Assembly: GCA_902465155.1 (NCBI GenBank)
Contig: CABQLY010000005.1
Location: 72,376 to 136,375 of the forward strand
Reading direction: 5' to 3'
Origin: an uncultured Oscillospiraceae bacterium
GTDB lineage: Bacteria > Bacillota > Clostridia > Oscillospirales > Acutalibacteraceae
Length of the DNA: 64,000 nucleotides
In this document: one piece after another, positions 34,344 through 43,974 of the stretch
Position numbering within the stretch: the first letter of the stretch is position 1
Layout: each line of letters starts with the position of its first letter
Notes under the pieces: model-generated
Database searches by the model: none
Told to the model about the DNA's origin: nothing
What the model saw: the letters and a program-made list of their open reading frames with translations, nothing else
Translations under genes and position numbers: made by a program

Positions 34344-34943
34344 TTATTTTAAAATGTTTTTTAAAAAGCTTAGCCGATGGCAGGGGCAGGGGCCCAGCTC
34401 TTTAATTTTGGCAATATGCGCGGCGGTGCCGTAGCCCTTGTGCACGGCAAAGCCGTAGCCGGGGTACTCAGCGTCTAACTGCGGCATTAATCTGTCTCGG
34501 CTAACCTTAGCTAAAATAGAGGCCGCCGCAATGGACAGACTTAAAGAATCCCCTTTTACCACCGCCCTGCTGGGAATGCTTAGCTGCGGCAGGCGGTTGC
34601 CGTCAATCAGGGCAAAATCGGCCGGGATCTGCAAAGCCTGCACGGCGCGGCTCATGGCCAAAAAGGTGGCGTTTAAAATGTTTAGCTGCTCAATCTCCTG
34701 CACGGTGGCAAAGGCCACTGCAAAGGCTACCGCCTGTTGTTGAATAGGTAAAAATAAAGCATCCCGCTTTTTGGGGGAAAGCTTTTTAGAATCGTTTAGC
34801 CCGGGCAGCTCGCAGCGGTGCGGCAAAATAACCGCCGCCGCGCAAACCGGCCCGGCCAGCGGGCCTCTGCCAGCTTCATCTACGCCGCAAACGTGCGAAA
34901 ATCCGTTTGCAATACAGCTATTTTCAAGTTCAAAATCCGGCAT
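34344..34943 (-). CDS. rnhB: Ribonuclease HII
   Basis: 199 residues. Cleaves RNA in RNA-DNA hybrids and single ribonucleotides in DNA. Catalytic Asp-Glu motif CGVDEAGRGPLAG (about 19-31), ALIDGNRLP (about 109) and the distal Asp in KVSRDRLM are present. SD AAAGGAA. Follows rbgA by 15 nt. Confidence 0.97.
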   Translation of the reverse strand: MPDFELENSCIANGFSHVCGVDEAGRGPLAGPVCAAAVILPHRCELPGLNDSKKLSPKKRDALFLPIQQQAVAFAVAFATVQEIEQLNILNATFLAMSRAVQALQIPADFALIDGNRLPQLSIPSRAVVKGDSLSLSIAAASILAKVSRDRLMPQLDAEYPGYGFAVHKGYGTAAHIAKIKELGPCPCHRLSFLKNILK

Positions 34944-34958
34944 TTTTTTTAATTCCTT

Positions 34959-35843
34959 TTACATTTGCGGGGGCAGGGGGCGCTCTAAGGTAATGGCGCC
35001 CAGCACGCCGCCGCGATATTCGTCCAGCAGCATAACGGCTGCCCGTTCAGTGTCAATATCTCCGCCGCGAACCACCATAGAGCGGCGCTTGCCAATTTTG
35101 CAAAGCAGCTCGTAGGCGTCCTCATCCGGGGTAAAGGTAATTTTGTAGCGGGCCTGCAGCAACTGCGGGTAGTTGATTTTTAAAATTTGCAGCAGCTTTA
35201 CCGCCAGGGTCTCGGTGTCTAAAATCGTATCTTTAATAGCGCCGGTAAAGGCAAGGTGCTCACCAACCGTTTGGTCCTCAAACTTGGGCCAAAGCACGCC
35301 GGGGGTATCTAACAACTCCAGCCCGTCGGCCGTAACAAACCACTGATTTTCCCGCGTTACGCCGGGGCGATCCTCTACCTTAGCGCGGCTTTTGCCCGTT
35401 AAGCGATTAATGAAAGAGGATTTGCCGACATTGGGAATACCAACCACCATAACCCGCAGGGGCTTGCCGGTCATGCCGCGGGCGGCGTTGGCGGCAAGCT
35501 TTTCGCGCAGCAGATCCTTTACCGCGGGGGCAACGGCCCGAACCCCTTTGCCGCTGCGGCAGTCTAATGCTAAAGCACGGGTGTTTTGGCTGTTTAGCGC
35601 CTTTAGCCAGGCGGCGGTAACGGCCGGGTCGGCTTTGTCGCATTTATTTAAAAGTACCAGCCGCGGCTTGCCCGAAAGCAGCTCGTCCAGCTCCGGGTTG
35701 CGGCTGCTTACCGGAATACGCGCGTCAACCATTTCTGCTACGGCATCAACCTTTTTTAAATCCTCTAAAATTTTGCGTCTGGTTTTGGCCATGTGGCCGG
35801 GAAACCAGTTAATATGCGTTTTAGTGGTATGCTGTTCAACCAA
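34959..35843 (-). CDS. rbgA: Ribosome biogenesis GTPase RbgA (YlqF)
   Basis: 294 residues. Circularly permuted GTPase of late 50S assembly: start INWFPGHMAKTRR, G4 LNKCDKAD (about 68) precedes G1 GIPNVGKSSFIN (about 137) and G3 DTPGVLWP (about 182). TTG start is supported by GGGGGA 7 nt upstream. Part of the rplS cluster, as in many Firmicutes. Confidence 0.97.
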   Translation of the reverse strand: MVEQHTTKTHINWFPGHMAKTRRKILEDLKKVDAVAEMVDARIPVSSRNPELDELLSGKPRLVLLNKCDKADPAVTAAWLKALNSQNTRALALDCRSGKGVRAVAPAVKDLLREKLAANAARGMTGKPLRVMVVGIPNVGKSSFINRLTGKSRAKVEDRPGVTRENQWFVTADGLELLDTPGVLWPKFEDQTVGEHLAFTGAIKDTILDTETLAVKLLQILKINYPQLLQARYKITFTPDEDAYELLCKIGKRRSMVVRGGDIDTERAAVMLLDEYRGGVLGAITLERPLPPQM

Positions 35844-35949
35844 AATAATCCCCCATTTTCGGTGCGCTTAAAAATTTTAAGCTCCTAAAAGCTTTTCGGC
35901 AACGGCTTAAACTAAATGGCAATGCCTCTGCCGCCGGGCTAAAAACAAG

Positions 35950-36636
35950 TTAGCCTAATGTTCCAATGCGGTTAAACGGGTAAATTCTAAAAACGGCGTG
36001 GCCTAAAACATATTTGGTGTTGATCATGCCGTTTTCCCCAATTTGGGAGGAGCGGCTGTCTAACGATTCGTTTCGGTTATCGCCCATTACAAAAATACAA
36101 TTTTCCGGCACCCGAACCGGGAATTCAATGTCAAACTGGCGGTGGGTGGCCTCGCGAATATAATCCTCCTGCAAAAGCTTTCCGTCTACCGTTACGGTGC
36201 CGGCGGTAAAATCAATGTTAACCGTTTGCCCGGCCGTTGCAATAACCCGTTTAATAATCGGCTTTTGGGAGTCCTTTTCTACGGCGGAATTATCGGTATT
36301 GCGGGAAATAACTACAATATCCCCCTGTCGCGGGGTGTAAAACAGGTCGGAGATGATGACCCGCTCCTTGTCGAACAGGGTGTTTTTCATAGAGTCGCCG
36401 TCTATGGCGGCTATGCGAAAAATAAAGGTAAAAATAACAACCACCGCAATAACCGAGGCAATTACAACATCTAACCACTCGTAAATGCTGCCGGCTACGC
36501 GGCTTTTGGCTTTGGGCCGGGCGGCGCGGTAAACATGCTGCTCGGGCCTTGCCTGCGGCGCGCTGCCAAAGGAATCAACCGGGTCGTCAAACCTAATTGG
36601 GTTGTTTTGAAATTCCGGTGAATTATTTTGTTGCAT
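35950..36636 (-). CDS. lepB: Signal peptidase I
   Basis: 228 residues. One N-terminal membrane segment (about 53-75, VVIASVIAVVVIFTFIF) with a hydrophilic Pro/Gln-rich head, then the catalytic Ser in GDSMKNT (about 83), the general-base Lys in IIKRVIATAG (about 128) and box E GDNRNESLDSR (about 190). Cleaves signal peptides of exported proteins. ATG with GGGGG upstream. Between rplS and rbgA. Confidence 0.97.
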   Translation of the reverse strand: MQQNNSPEFQNNPIRFDDPVDSFGSAPQARPEQHVYRAARPKAKSRVAGSIYEWLDVVIASVIAVVVIFTFIFRIAAIDGDSMKNTLFDKERVIISDLFYTPRQGDIVVISRNTDNSAVEKDSQKPIIKRVIATAGQTVNIDFTAGTVTVDGKLLQEDYIREATHRQFDIEFPVRVPENCIFVMGDNRNESLDSRSSQIGENGMINTKYVLGHAVFRIYPFNRIGTLG

Positions 36637-36734
36637 TTTTAAACCCCCTAAATGCTGTACAAAAAAGCTGCCAAAGCGGCAAACGGCAGCATGGCACTTT
36701 CGCGAGTAACGCAGTGTGCCGCCCAGTTAAAATG

Positions 36735-36763
36735 AAAAAACGGGGGACATTTGCCTGTCCCCC
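36735..36763 (-). terminator. Terminator after rplS
   Basis: 8-bp stem GGGGGACA/TGTCCCCC and six T residues on the minus strand, 14 nt after the L19 stop; read-through may feed lepB. Confidence 0.9.
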
Positions 36764-36776
36764 ATCCTTGCAGAAA

Positions 36777-37121
36777 TTACTGAATATGCTCTTTAACCTT
36801 TGCTGCCTTACCAACGCGGTCACGCAGGTAATAAAGCTTTGCGCGGCGCACCTTACCGGTACGAACCAGCTCTACTTTGTCTACATTCGGGGAATGAACC
36901 GGGAACACACGCTCTACCCCAACGCCGTAAGAAACGCGGCGAACGGTAAAGGTTTCGGAAATACCGCTGTTGTTGCGGGCAATTACGGTGCCTTCGAACA
37001 CCTGAATACGCTCGCGCTCGCCCTCGCGAATTTTAACATGAACCTTTACGGTAGAACCGATTTTGATTTCCGGCGCATTTTCCTTTAACATACCGGCAGT
37101 GAGTTGCTTTACATAATCCAT
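36777..37121 (-). CDS. rplS: 50S ribosomal protein L19
   Basis: 114 residues, standard length. Family blocks [18 protein letters not shown] and [20 protein letters not shown] are clear, ending in [27 protein letters not shown] 8 nt upstream. Preceded by a structured leader and strong promoter. Confidence 0.99.
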   Translation of the reverse strand: MDYVKQLTAGMLKENAPEIKIGSTVKVHVKIREGERERIQVFEGTVIARNNSGISETFTVRRVSYGVGVERVFPVHSPNVDKVELVRTGKVRRAKLYYLRDRVGKAAKVKEHIQ

Positions 37122-37136
37122 TAAAATTTCCTCCTT

Positions 37137-37254
37137 AAAATTTCAGGCGTTCATACTTCTAATGTAAAAGAACAGAGGACCGTCCGCTTCATTGTCGCTA
37201 TTGCTAACGGCAGTGACCCCACCCGTAAGGCCGGGTGTAATCAAATGCTCTACT
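37137..37254 (-). promoter_or_regulatory. Structured rplS leader, likely L19 autoregulatory RNA
   Basis: Between promoter and rplS the transcript folds a strong CACCCG-gcctta-CGGGTG hairpin and a GC-rich CCGTTAGC...GCGGACGG segment. Firmicutes L19 mRNAs carry a known autoregulatory leader; position and structure fit, but I could not run a covariance search. Confidence 0.4.
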
Positions 37255-37283
37255 ATAATACCACAGCCAAGGCCTTTTGTCAA
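37255..37283 (-). promoter_or_regulatory. Sigma-A promoter of rplS
   Basis: Minus-strand TTGACA, 17 nt, TATTAT; about 135 nt before the rplS ATG, leaving room for the structured leader. Confidence 0.9.
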
Positions 37284-37385
37284 GCTTTTTTTAACAAAAG
37301 CCGTTTGCCCGGCGGCCGGTGCCGCAAAGCTAAAAAAATTGCCTTATAAATATGGATTATTCTATTTAAAAGCGCCGCGTTTTTC

Positions 37386-37414
37386 TTGCAATTTTGCCAG
37401 CAAAGGTTTATAGT
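37386..37414 (+). promoter_or_regulatory. Promoter of the AraC-type regulator
   Basis: TTGCAA, 17 nt, TATAGT, about 37 nt before the ATG. Confidence 0.7.
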
Positions 37415-37450
37415 AATAATGTAAACTAAAAAACAAAACGGGGGAGCAGC

Positions 37451-38272
37451 ATGAATTTTTTTGAACTTGGCGAAGCGGCGGTTCAGTTTACCGGGATTGA
37501 AACCGTTCGGCAGCGCCCCGCAAACGGTTGGCACTGGAGCGGCTACGAGGCGGCGCCGCGACCCGCCAACGGCTTAATTTTTGTGTGTGACAATATAACC
37601 CTGCACTACCGGCAAAAAAACCAGCCGGATTTTGAACTGCACCGCGGGGAGGTAGCCTTTGCCCCCGCCGGCTGCCGCTACGCGGTTTTTGCCACAGGGG
37701 CCCCGCAGCGCCGCGTAAGCGTTTACACGGTTAATTTTAAAATTTTAAGCGCTTTGGGCAAGCCGCTAACCCCCGAAAATAGTCTTGGCGTTTTGGCGAC
37801 CGACCGCCTGAACCGCTTTTTTGGCTACGCCGAGGAGCTGGCCGCCGCGTGTAATGATGTAAAAGAAAACCGGCTGCTGAAAACCGCCGCTTTGTGCCGC
37901 TATTTGAACGCGGTTATTGCCGAAGCGGCGCCTACCGCCAATTTGTACTACCCCATTCGCCACGGGGTAGAGCTGCTGAAGGCCGAGTGGAACCAAAACC
38001 AAAAAATTGCCCGTTACGCTGCGGTTTGCGGCGTTAGCGAAAGCTACTTTCACCGGGTGTTTAAAAATTACAGCGGCGTAAGCCCCTTGGCCTACCGCAA
38101 TTTGCTAAGGGTTTCTAACGCTAAGGCAATGCTGCGCGACGGCTCTATGAGCGTTGCCGAAATTGCCCGCCTAACCGGTTTTGAAGACCCGTTTTACTTT
38201 AGCCGCGTGTTTAAGGCGGTAACCGGAACCTCGCCGCAGCGGTTTAAAATTCAAGGGCTGCCCAAAGGGTAA
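37451..38272 (+). CDS. AraC family transcriptional regulator
   Basis: 273 residues. A cupin-like N-terminal sensor (about 20-150; LHRGEVAFAPAGCRY) probably binds a sugar or other small ligand. The C-terminal AraC DNA-binding domain (about 170-268) has both helix-turn-helix units: IARYAAVCGVSESYFHRVFK and VAEIARLTGFEDPFYFSRVF. SD GGGGAG. It stands alone; no obvious sugar operon beside it, so its regulon cannot be named. The oad operon downstream has its own promoter. Confidence 0.92.
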   Translation: MNFFELGEAAVQFTGIETVRQRPANGWHWSGYEAAPRPANGLIFVCDNITLHYRQKNQPDFELHRGEVAFAPAGCRYAVFATGAPQRRVSVYTVNFKILSALGKPLTPENSLGVLATDRLNRFFGYAEELAAACNDVKENRLLKTAALCRYLNAVIAEAAPTANLYYPIRHGVELLKAEWNQNQKIARYAAVCGVSESYFHRVFKNYSGVSPLAYRNLLRVSNAKAMLRDGSMSVAEIARLTGFEDPFYFSRVFKAVTGTSPQRFKIQGLPKG

Positions 38273-38336
38273 CAAACCGGCAGCCTAACGCCGGTAATTT
38301 TTTTTGCTTTTTAAGGTAAAAAATAGGCAAAAACAA

Positions 38337-38365
38337 TTGATTTTTTAAAACAAAAGCGGTATAAT
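38337..38365 (+). promoter_or_regulatory. Sigma-A promoter of the oad operon
   Basis: TTGATT, 17 nt, TATAAT, 107 nt upstream of oadG. The leader has a small GGCG/CGCC hairpin around 38430-38445. Confidence 0.88.
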
Positions 38366-38472
38366 GCTAACAATGGTATTTTTAAAATGGGGTCATTTTT
38401 GAACTCCAATAACCAAATATTATTTTACGGCGGGTAATAATTCGCCGCATAGTACAGAGTGGAGGTGCTAAC

Positions 38473-38790
38473 ATGAACATTTCCGGCATTTTATTGGCAA
38501 CAACGCAAACGAGCGATTTGTTGGCGGTTATTATTGGCCTTGTTACCGTTTTTGTAGGCTTAATTGCAATTATTTTAATTTGCAAGCTTACCGGCTACCT
38601 GTGCAATATAAGCGTAAACGCTGCCCCTAAGGCCGAGCAGCCCGCAGTGCCCGCTGCGCCGGCGGCCCCGGCAGCCGCCCCGGTTACCGAAAACCGCGGG
38701 GAGCTGGCAGCTGCCATTTCTGCCGCCGTTGCCGAGGAGCTTGGTACAAGCGTTTCGGGTATTCGCATTGTTTCTATTAAAAAGGTTTAA
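38473..38790 (+). CDS. oadG: Oxaloacetate decarboxylase gamma-type subunit
   Basis: 105 residues: one membrane helix (about 18-42, LAVIIGLVTVFVGLIAIILI), then an Ala/Pro linker and a C-terminal segment (AAISAAVAEELGTSVSGIRI) typical of OadG/MmdD-like subunits that hold the Na+ pump together. SD GGAGG. First of four genes, 12 nt before the biotin carrier. Confidence 0.88.
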   Translation: MNISGILLATTQTSDLLAVIIGLVTVFVGLIAIILICKLTGYLCNISVNAAPKAEQPAVPAAPAAPAAAPVTENRGELAAAISAAVAEELGTSVSGIRIVSIKKV

Positions 38791-38802
38791 AGGAGAATTA
38801 TT

Positions 38803-39174
38803 ATGAAGAACTATAAAGTAATTGTAAACGGCACCGAATATCAGGTTGCTATTGAACTGGTTAGCGAGGCCGAAGCCAAAGCGGCCGCCCCCGCACCTGC
38901 CCCTGCAGCTGCCCCGGCTCCGGCCGCCCCTGCTGCTCCTGCTGCCGCAGCCCCTGCCGGCGGCGAAAAGGTAAACGCCCCTATGCCCGGCACCATTTTA
39001 GAGGTTAAGGTTGCCGTTGGCAGCACCGTAAAAAAAGGCGACCTTTTATTTGTGTTAGAGGCCATGAAAATGGAAAACGAGATCCTTTCCCCGGTAGACG
39101 GCAAGGTTACTTTTGTTGGCACAACCAAGGGCTCCTCGGTAGATACCGGCGCGGCTTTGTGCGTAATTGAATAA
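38803..39174 (+). CDS. Biotin carboxyl carrier protein of the Na+ decarboxylase
   Basis: 123 residues. An Ala/Pro hinge (about 28-54) and a C-terminal biotinyl domain with the lysine motif EAMKMENE (about 90) that swings CO2 from the carboxyltransferase to the membrane beta subunit. Here it is a separate protein rather than fused to the alpha subunit. SD AAAGGAG. Confidence 0.95.
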   Translation: MKNYKVIVNGTEYQVAIELVSEAEAKAAAPAPAPAAAPAPAAPAAPAAAAPAGGEKVNAPMPGTILEVKVAVGSTVKKGDLLFVLEAMKMENEILSPVDGKVTFVGTTKGSSVDTGAALCVIE

Positions 39175-39187
39175 GCGGTGATCTGCC

Positions 39188-40384
39188 ATGGAAGCTGTTC
39201 TTGACTTTTTAAAACAATCGGGCTTTTATTACCTGTTTGGCAACCTTGCAGCCAACTGGGGCAGCCTGGTAATGATTTTAATTTCTTTAGTATTACTGTG
39301 GCTGGCCATTAAAAAGCAGTTTGAGCCGCTGCTGTTAATTGGCATTGCCTTTGGCATGCTGCTAACAAACCTTACCGCCATGATTCCCGGCAGCGAAATG
39401 TACCACACCGAGCTGTGGCAGCAATTTATGCAGGGCAAGGTGGGCTACGGCACCATTTTGCACGACGGCGGGTTGCTGGATATTTTATACATTGGCGTTA
39501 AAACCTGCCTGTACCCCTGCCTAATTTTTATTGGCATTGGCGCCATGACCGATTTTGGCCCGCTGATTGCCAACCCAAAATCGTTATTACTGGGCGCTGC
39601 CGCGCAGCTGGGCATTTTTGTAACCTTTGCCGGCTGCCGCGCGTTTGGGTTTACGCAGGCCGAGGCCGCCTCTATTGGTATTATTGGCGGTGCTGACGGC
39701 CCGACCGCCATTTACACCTCCTCCCAATTAGCGCCGCATTTGCTTAGCGCAATTGCCGTTGCGGCCTATTCGTACATGGCGCTGGTTCCGGTAATTCAGC
39801 CCCCGATTATGAAGCTGCTTACCACGAAAAAAGAGCGTATGATTGTTATGAAGCAGCTGCGCCCGGTATCTAAAACCGAAAAAATTGTGTTCCCCATTGT
39901 GGTTACCATTTTTGTTGCGCTGCTGGTGCCTTCGGCTACCCCGCTGGTTGGCTGCTTAATGCTCGGCAATTTGTGGAAAGAATCCGGTGTGGCCGAACGC
40001 CTGCGCCAAACCGCCCAAAACGAGCTGTTGAACATTGTTACCATTATGTTGGGTATTTCGGTTGGCGCTACCGCTACCGCCGAAGCCTTTATTAACGCGC
40101 AAACCTTAAAAATTTTGGTTATGGGCGTTGTGGCGTTTGGCATTGGTACGGCCGGCGGCGTGCTGCTTGCAAAGTTTATGAACCTTTTCTTAAAGGAAAA
40201 AATCAATCCCCTTATTGGTTCTGCCGGTGTTTCTGCCGTGCCAATGGCAGCACGCGTTTCCCAAATGGTGGGCCAAAAAGAAAATCCTGCAAACTTTTTG
40301 CTTATGCACGCTATGGGTCCGAATGTGGCCGGCGTTATTGGCTCTGCCATTGCAGCCGGTGCGTTAATTGCCTTGTTTGGTTAA
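39188..40384 (+). CDS. oadB: Na+-translocating decarboxylase beta subunit
   Basis: 398 residues, about nine to eleven membrane segments. Decarboxylates carboxybiotin and exports Na+. Two functional blocks are intact: [16 protein letters not shown] (about 160, with the key Asp) and [20 protein letters not shown] (about 338). Sits 13 nt after the biotin carrier and before the carboxyltransferase. Confidence 0.96.
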   Translation: MEAVLDFLKQSGFYYLFGNLAANWGSLVMILISLVLLWLAIKKQFEPLLLIGIAFGMLLTNLTAMIPGSEMYHTELWQQFMQGKVGYGTILHDGGLLDILYIGVKTCLYPCLIFIGIGAMTDFGPLIANPKSLLLGAAAQLGIFVTFAGCRAFGFTQAEAASIGIIGGADGPTAIYTSSQLAPHLLSAIAVAAYSYMALVPVIQPPIMKLLTTKKERMIVMKQLRPVSKTEKIVFPIVVTIFVALLVPSATPLVGCLMLGNLWKESGVAERLRQTAQNELLNIVTIMLGISVGATATAEAFINAQTLKILVMGVVAFGIGTAGGVLLAKFMNLFLKEKINPLIGSAGVSAVPMAARVSQMVGQKENPANFLLMHAMGPNVAGVIGSAIAAGALIALFG

Positions 40385-40412
40385 CCGCCGCCGAAAGGAG
40401 AAGTTTTTGTAA

Positions 40413-41813
40413 ATGTCTAAGTTATATATTACCGATACCATTTTGCGTGACGCGCACCAGTCCCAAGCCGCTACTCGTATGCGGCTGGAGGATATGCTGC
40501 CCGCCTGCGAAGTTTTAGACAGCATTGGCTATTGGTCGTTAGAATGCTGGGGCGGCGCCACCTTTGATAGCTGTATGCGCTTTTTGGGCGAGGACCCGTG
40601 GGAGCGCCTGCGCCAGCTGCGCAAGGCTTTGCCGAACACCAAGCTGCAAATGCTGCTGCGCGGCCAAAACCTTTTGGGCTACAAGCATTATGCCGATGAT
40701 GTAGTAGACGATTTTGTTAAAATGAGCATTAAAAACGGCATTGATGTTATTCGCGTGTTTGACGCATTGAACGACAAGCGCAACATTGCCCAGGCCATGA
40801 AAAGCATTAAAAAATACGGCGGCACCTGCGAGGCTGCCATTAGCTACACTGTAAGCCCGGTGCATAATGAGGATTATTTTGTAACCTTAGCCGGCGAGCT
40901 GGAGGAAATGGGCGCAGATGTTATTTGCATTAAGGATATGGCCAATTTGCTGCTGCCTATGGACGCTTACAGCTTGGTAAAAAAGCTGAAAGAAAAGGTT
41001 CGCATTCCCATTCATCTGCACACGCACAACACCACCGGCACCGGCGATATGACCAACCTAATGGCGGTGCAGGCCGGGGTAGATATTGTAGATTGCGCCC
41101 TTTCGCCGCTTAGCAACGGCACCTCGCAGCCGGCTACCGAAGCTCTGGTTGCTACCCTAAAGGGCACCGAGCGGGATACCGGGCTGGGTTTAACCAAGCT
41201 GAGCAAGGCGGCCGCCCACTTCCGTACGGTTGCCGAAAAATTAAAGGCCGAGGGCTTTTTAGACCCTAAGGTTTTAAGCGTAGATACCAACACGCTGCTG
41301 TACCAGGTTCCGGGCGGAATGCTTTCTAACTTAATTTCGCAATTAAAGCAGGCCGGCGCGGAGGATAAATATTACGATGTTTTAGCCGAGGTGCCCCGCG
41401 TGCGGGAGGATTTTGGCTACCCGCCGCTGGTTACCCCAACCAGCCAAATTGTTGGCTCGCAGGCCGTTTTAAATGTGCTTTCCGGCGAGCGTTACAAAAT
41501 GGTTACCAAAGAATCTAAGGGCTTGCTGCGCGGCGAGTACGGCCGCGTGCCCGGCAAGGTAAACGAGGAGGTTCGGCAAAAAGCCATTGGCAACGCCGAG
41601 CTTGTTACCTGCCGCCCGGCCGACCTGCTGCAGCCCGAGCTGGAAAAATACCGCGCCGAGTGCAAGGATATTGCCAAGAGCGAGGAGGATGTTTTAAGCT
41701 ACGCCCTGTTTCCGCAGGTGGCCCAAAAATTCTTTGCCGAGCGAGATAAATCGCCCGAGCAAAAAGCGGCCGAGGCTGTGCAGACCTTGTATGTACAGGA
41801 TCTTGGCAATTAA
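40413..41813 (+). CDS. oadA: Oxaloacetate decarboxylase alpha (carboxyltransferase) subunit
   Basis: 466 residues, without the biotin domain that many OadA proteins carry. The HMGL-like TIM barrel begins DTILRDAHQSQAATRM, with ECWGGATFD, the Lys of CIKDMANLL (about 172) and metal-binding His in HLHTHNTTG (about 207). It moves the carboxyl of oxaloacetate to biotin, making pyruvate. With oadG, the biotin carrier and oadB it forms a complete Na+ pump, giving energy from C4 acids. Confidence 0.94.
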   Translation: MSKLYITDTILRDAHQSQAATRMRLEDMLPACEVLDSIGYWSLECWGGATFDSCMRFLGEDPWERLRQLRKALPNTKLQMLLRGQNLLGYKHYADDVVDDFVKMSIKNGIDVIRVFDALNDKRNIAQAMKSIKKYGGTCEAAISYTVSPVHNEDYFVTLAGELEEMGADVICIKDMANLLLPMDAYSLVKKLKEKVRIPIHLHTHNTTGTGDMTNLMAVQAGVDIVDCALSPLSNGTSQPATEALVATLKGTERDTGLGLTKLSKAAAHFRTVAEKLKAEGFLDPKVLSVDTNTLLYQVPGGMLSNLISQLKQAGAEDKYYDVLAEVPRVREDFGYPPLVTPTSQIVGSQAVLNVLSGERYKMVTKESKGLLRGEYGRVPGKVNEEVRQKAIGNAELVTCRPADLLQPELEKYRAECKDIAKSEEDVLSYALFPQVAQKFFAERDKSPEQKAAEAVQTLYVQDLGN

Positions 41814-42095
41814 TTAAATTTTAAAGCGGGGCTGCCGCCGGCCGTTTGCAAACGCGTTACGGTTTGCTGGCATTAGCTAAGGCTTTTGTTGGCAAAGGCT
41901 TTGGCCTAAAACCCCCGCCGTTTTGGGCAGATTTGAATAATTTCTGTTTGCCCTGGCAACCGGGAAATGCACCCGAACAGTGCTTTCCCGCTGCCAACCC
42001 ACTGCCCGAAAAGCGCAATGACCAATTTGATTTTTGCACTTTTTGGGCAATTTTTTGCAAAAAAGCAATTCTGCACCGTTTTTGGAGGAAGACTT

Positions 42096-42734
42096 ATGAC
42101 CTTTAACCCTTTTTCAGAATTTAGCTCCGGCGCCGCGGCAAGCACTGCGTTTTCTGTGCTGTCCCTTATTTTGGCTATTGTGGCAACCGTTTTGGCCTTT
42201 GTTTTTTTTGTGCCGGAAAAACGCCGCGAAAAGCTGAACGCTTTCGGAAAATTTATTCACGACACCTGCAATTTTAAATACTTAATTGTAGAAAAATTGC
42301 TGCAAGCATTTTACATATTCGCTACTGCTTTTGTTATTTTAAGCGGATTTTTTATGCTGTTCCAAACCACTTACGGGCACTGGCTTGGCGGTTACGGCTT
42401 GCTTACCATGATTTTAGGCCCCATTGCCATTCGCTTGGTTTACGAGCTTTTAATGATGATGGTTTTACTGGTTAAAAATGTAATTGCCATTAACAATAAG
42501 CTAAAAAGCCAAAACAACGAAAACGGCAAAGATATTTTTGCCACCCCCGATATTTCTGCCGTGCGGGAGTCTTTTAAGCAATATACCGCCCCGGCACAGC
42601 CGGCCGCGCCCGAGCAACCGACCGCGCCCGAGCAGCCTAAACCGGCGCAGAATACCAACGAGGCCCCGCAGTTTTGCACAGCTTGCGGCGCCAAGCTGGA
42701 TGCAACCGGCAAATGCCCGAATTGCAACCATTAA
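42096..42734 (+). CDS. DUF4282-like membrane protein with C-terminal zinc ribbon
   Basis: 212 residues. Membrane segments at about 18-42, 68-90 and 98-125; the stretch from YLIVEKLLQAFYIFATAF to LLMMMVLLVKNVIAINNKL looks like DUF4282. A Pro/Ala/Gln linker follows, then FCTACGAKLDATGKCPNC, a C4 zinc ribbon at the extreme C-terminus. Function unknown. ATG 42096 is chosen for its TTGGAGG SD; the longer frame upstream lacks one. Monocistronic, with a strong terminator. Confidence 0.75.
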   Translation: MTFNPFSEFSSGAAASTAFSVLSLILAIVATVLAFVFFVPEKRREKLNAFGKFIHDTCNFKYLIVEKLLQAFYIFATAFVILSGFFMLFQTTYGHWLGGYGLLTMILGPIAIRLVYELLMMMVLLVKNVIAINNKLKSQNNENGKDIFATPDISAVRESFKQYTAPAQPAAPEQPTAPEQPKPAQNTNEAPQFCTACGAKLDATGKCPNCNH

Positions 42735-42789
42735 TAAGCAGCCGAATGAACCTTTATTTTAAACTTTAATTTTAATACGGTGCAGTGCT

Positions 42790-42825
42790 GCCGGCGGGAA
42801 GCTATTCCCGCCGGCTTTTGCTTTT
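42790..42825 (+). terminator. Terminator after the zinc-ribbon membrane protein
   Basis: Perfect 11-bp stem GCCGGCGGGAA/TTCCCGCCGGC followed by T-rich sequence. Confidence 0.9.
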
Positions 42826-42974
42826 TACCGGTTTTTGCTTTCCGCTGTTTTTGCTTTCCGCTGTTTTTGTGCTGCACGCTGGTTTTCTTTGGGCGTTGGC
42901 TTTGTGCTGCTTGTTGGCTTTTGCCGGTTGGCCCTTTAAGGCGGGCAAGCTGCCCTGCTGCCGTGCGGCAGGGT

Positions 42975-43013
42975 AAAAAATAAAATGCGCCAACCTAAAG
43001 CGGGTTGGCGCAT
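42975..43013 (-). terminator. Terminator of the DUF368-radical SAM transcript
   Basis: Perfect 11-bp stem ATGCGCCAACC/GGTTGGCGCAT and a T-rich tail on the minus strand. The 43014-43136 gap up to the DUF368 stop shows nothing else. Confidence 0.88.
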
Positions 43014-43136
43014 AAGTTGAATTTTAACAATTTTAGCGGGGCCGCCGGGGGGTAGGTACGGCCAAAACAGGTGCCCCGCCTAATAGGTTAAAACGCCTGC
43101 AAAGGGTTTTGTTTTTTTGTAAAAACGGCGTTTTAA

Positions 43137-43961
43137 TTAGTTTTCCTGCTTTGTTACCCAGCGCTGTAAAAGAAAAATAAAAGCAAAGCCGGCCGCGCAG
43201 GTTAAAATGCAAATAGGAATATTTATTCCGGTTGGCAGCTGCGCCGGCAATAGCTGCGGAACCGAACCAATTAAAAACCCAAAAATAACCATGTAGGTTA
43301 CGGTGTGGTGCTTTTCTATCATATACTCCATTGTTTTGGCAACGCAAACGGTGCCAACCAAAACGCCTAAGGCCAGCGGAATGTAGGGCAAAAGGCTAAA
43401 GCTGCGCATGGCGGTTAGCAGGCCGGAGTACAGCCCTAACATTAAAAGCATTTGCGAAACGCTAATGCCCGGCAGCACAAACGCAATAGAAATTAGCAGC
43501 CCGCCCACAAATTGCAGCAGCGCCCCCGTTAGGGTAAAGCCGCTTTGGGGGGCAAACAGCCCTTGCGGAATACAGGCAATGAGCAGCACAAACAAAGCGC
43601 CCAGCATGGCGCAGGAAACATTTTTAAAACTGGCCCTTTTAGCGCCCGAGCTTTTTAAAATGGTTGGCGCGCCGCCGGCCACCGCCCCAATAAAAAAGAA
43701 CTGCGTTTGGGTGGGAAAGGCGTCGGTTAACGGTTTTAAAAGGTAGGCCGCAAACACAAAAAAGCCAACGGCGCCGCCCGCGGCAAACCAAAGTAAAAAG
43801 CGCAAATTTTCGCGCACATTTTTGCGAAAAGAGGCTACCGCCCCAATTACCCGGTCGTAAACATCTAAAACCATTGCCATGGTGCCGCCGCTTACGCCCG
43901 GAACCGTCATGGTGCCGCCGATCCACAGGCCTTTTAAAAGGGTAATAATGTTATTTTTCAT
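43137..43961 (-). CDS. DUF368 membrane protein, undecaprenyl-phosphate flippase-like
   Basis: 274 residues, about eight membrane segments. The family signature GLWIGGTMTVPGVSGGTMAM (about 11-30) and its internal echo ISIAFVLPGISVSQMLLMLG are clear. DUF368 proteins (PopT) are known to return undecaprenyl phosphate across the membrane for wall synthesis; assignment here is by family. Follows the TIGR03936 gene by 13 nt, so cotranscription is likely though functionally unexplained. Confidence 0.9.
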   Translation of the reverse strand: MKNNIITLLKGLWIGGTMTVPGVSGGTMAMVLDVYDRVIGAVASFRKNVRENLRFLLWFAAGGAVGFFVFAAYLLKPLTDAFPTQTQFFFIGAVAGGAPTILKSSGAKRASFKNVSCAMLGALFVLLIACIPQGLFAPQSGFTLTGALLQFVGGLLISIAFVLPGISVSQMLLMLGLYSGLLTAMRSFSLLPYIPLALGVLVGTVCVAKTMEYMIEKHHTVTYMVIFGFLIGSVPQLLPAQLPTGINIPICILTCAAGFAFIFLLQRWVTKQEN

Positions 43962-43974
43962 ACTAAAAATTCCT

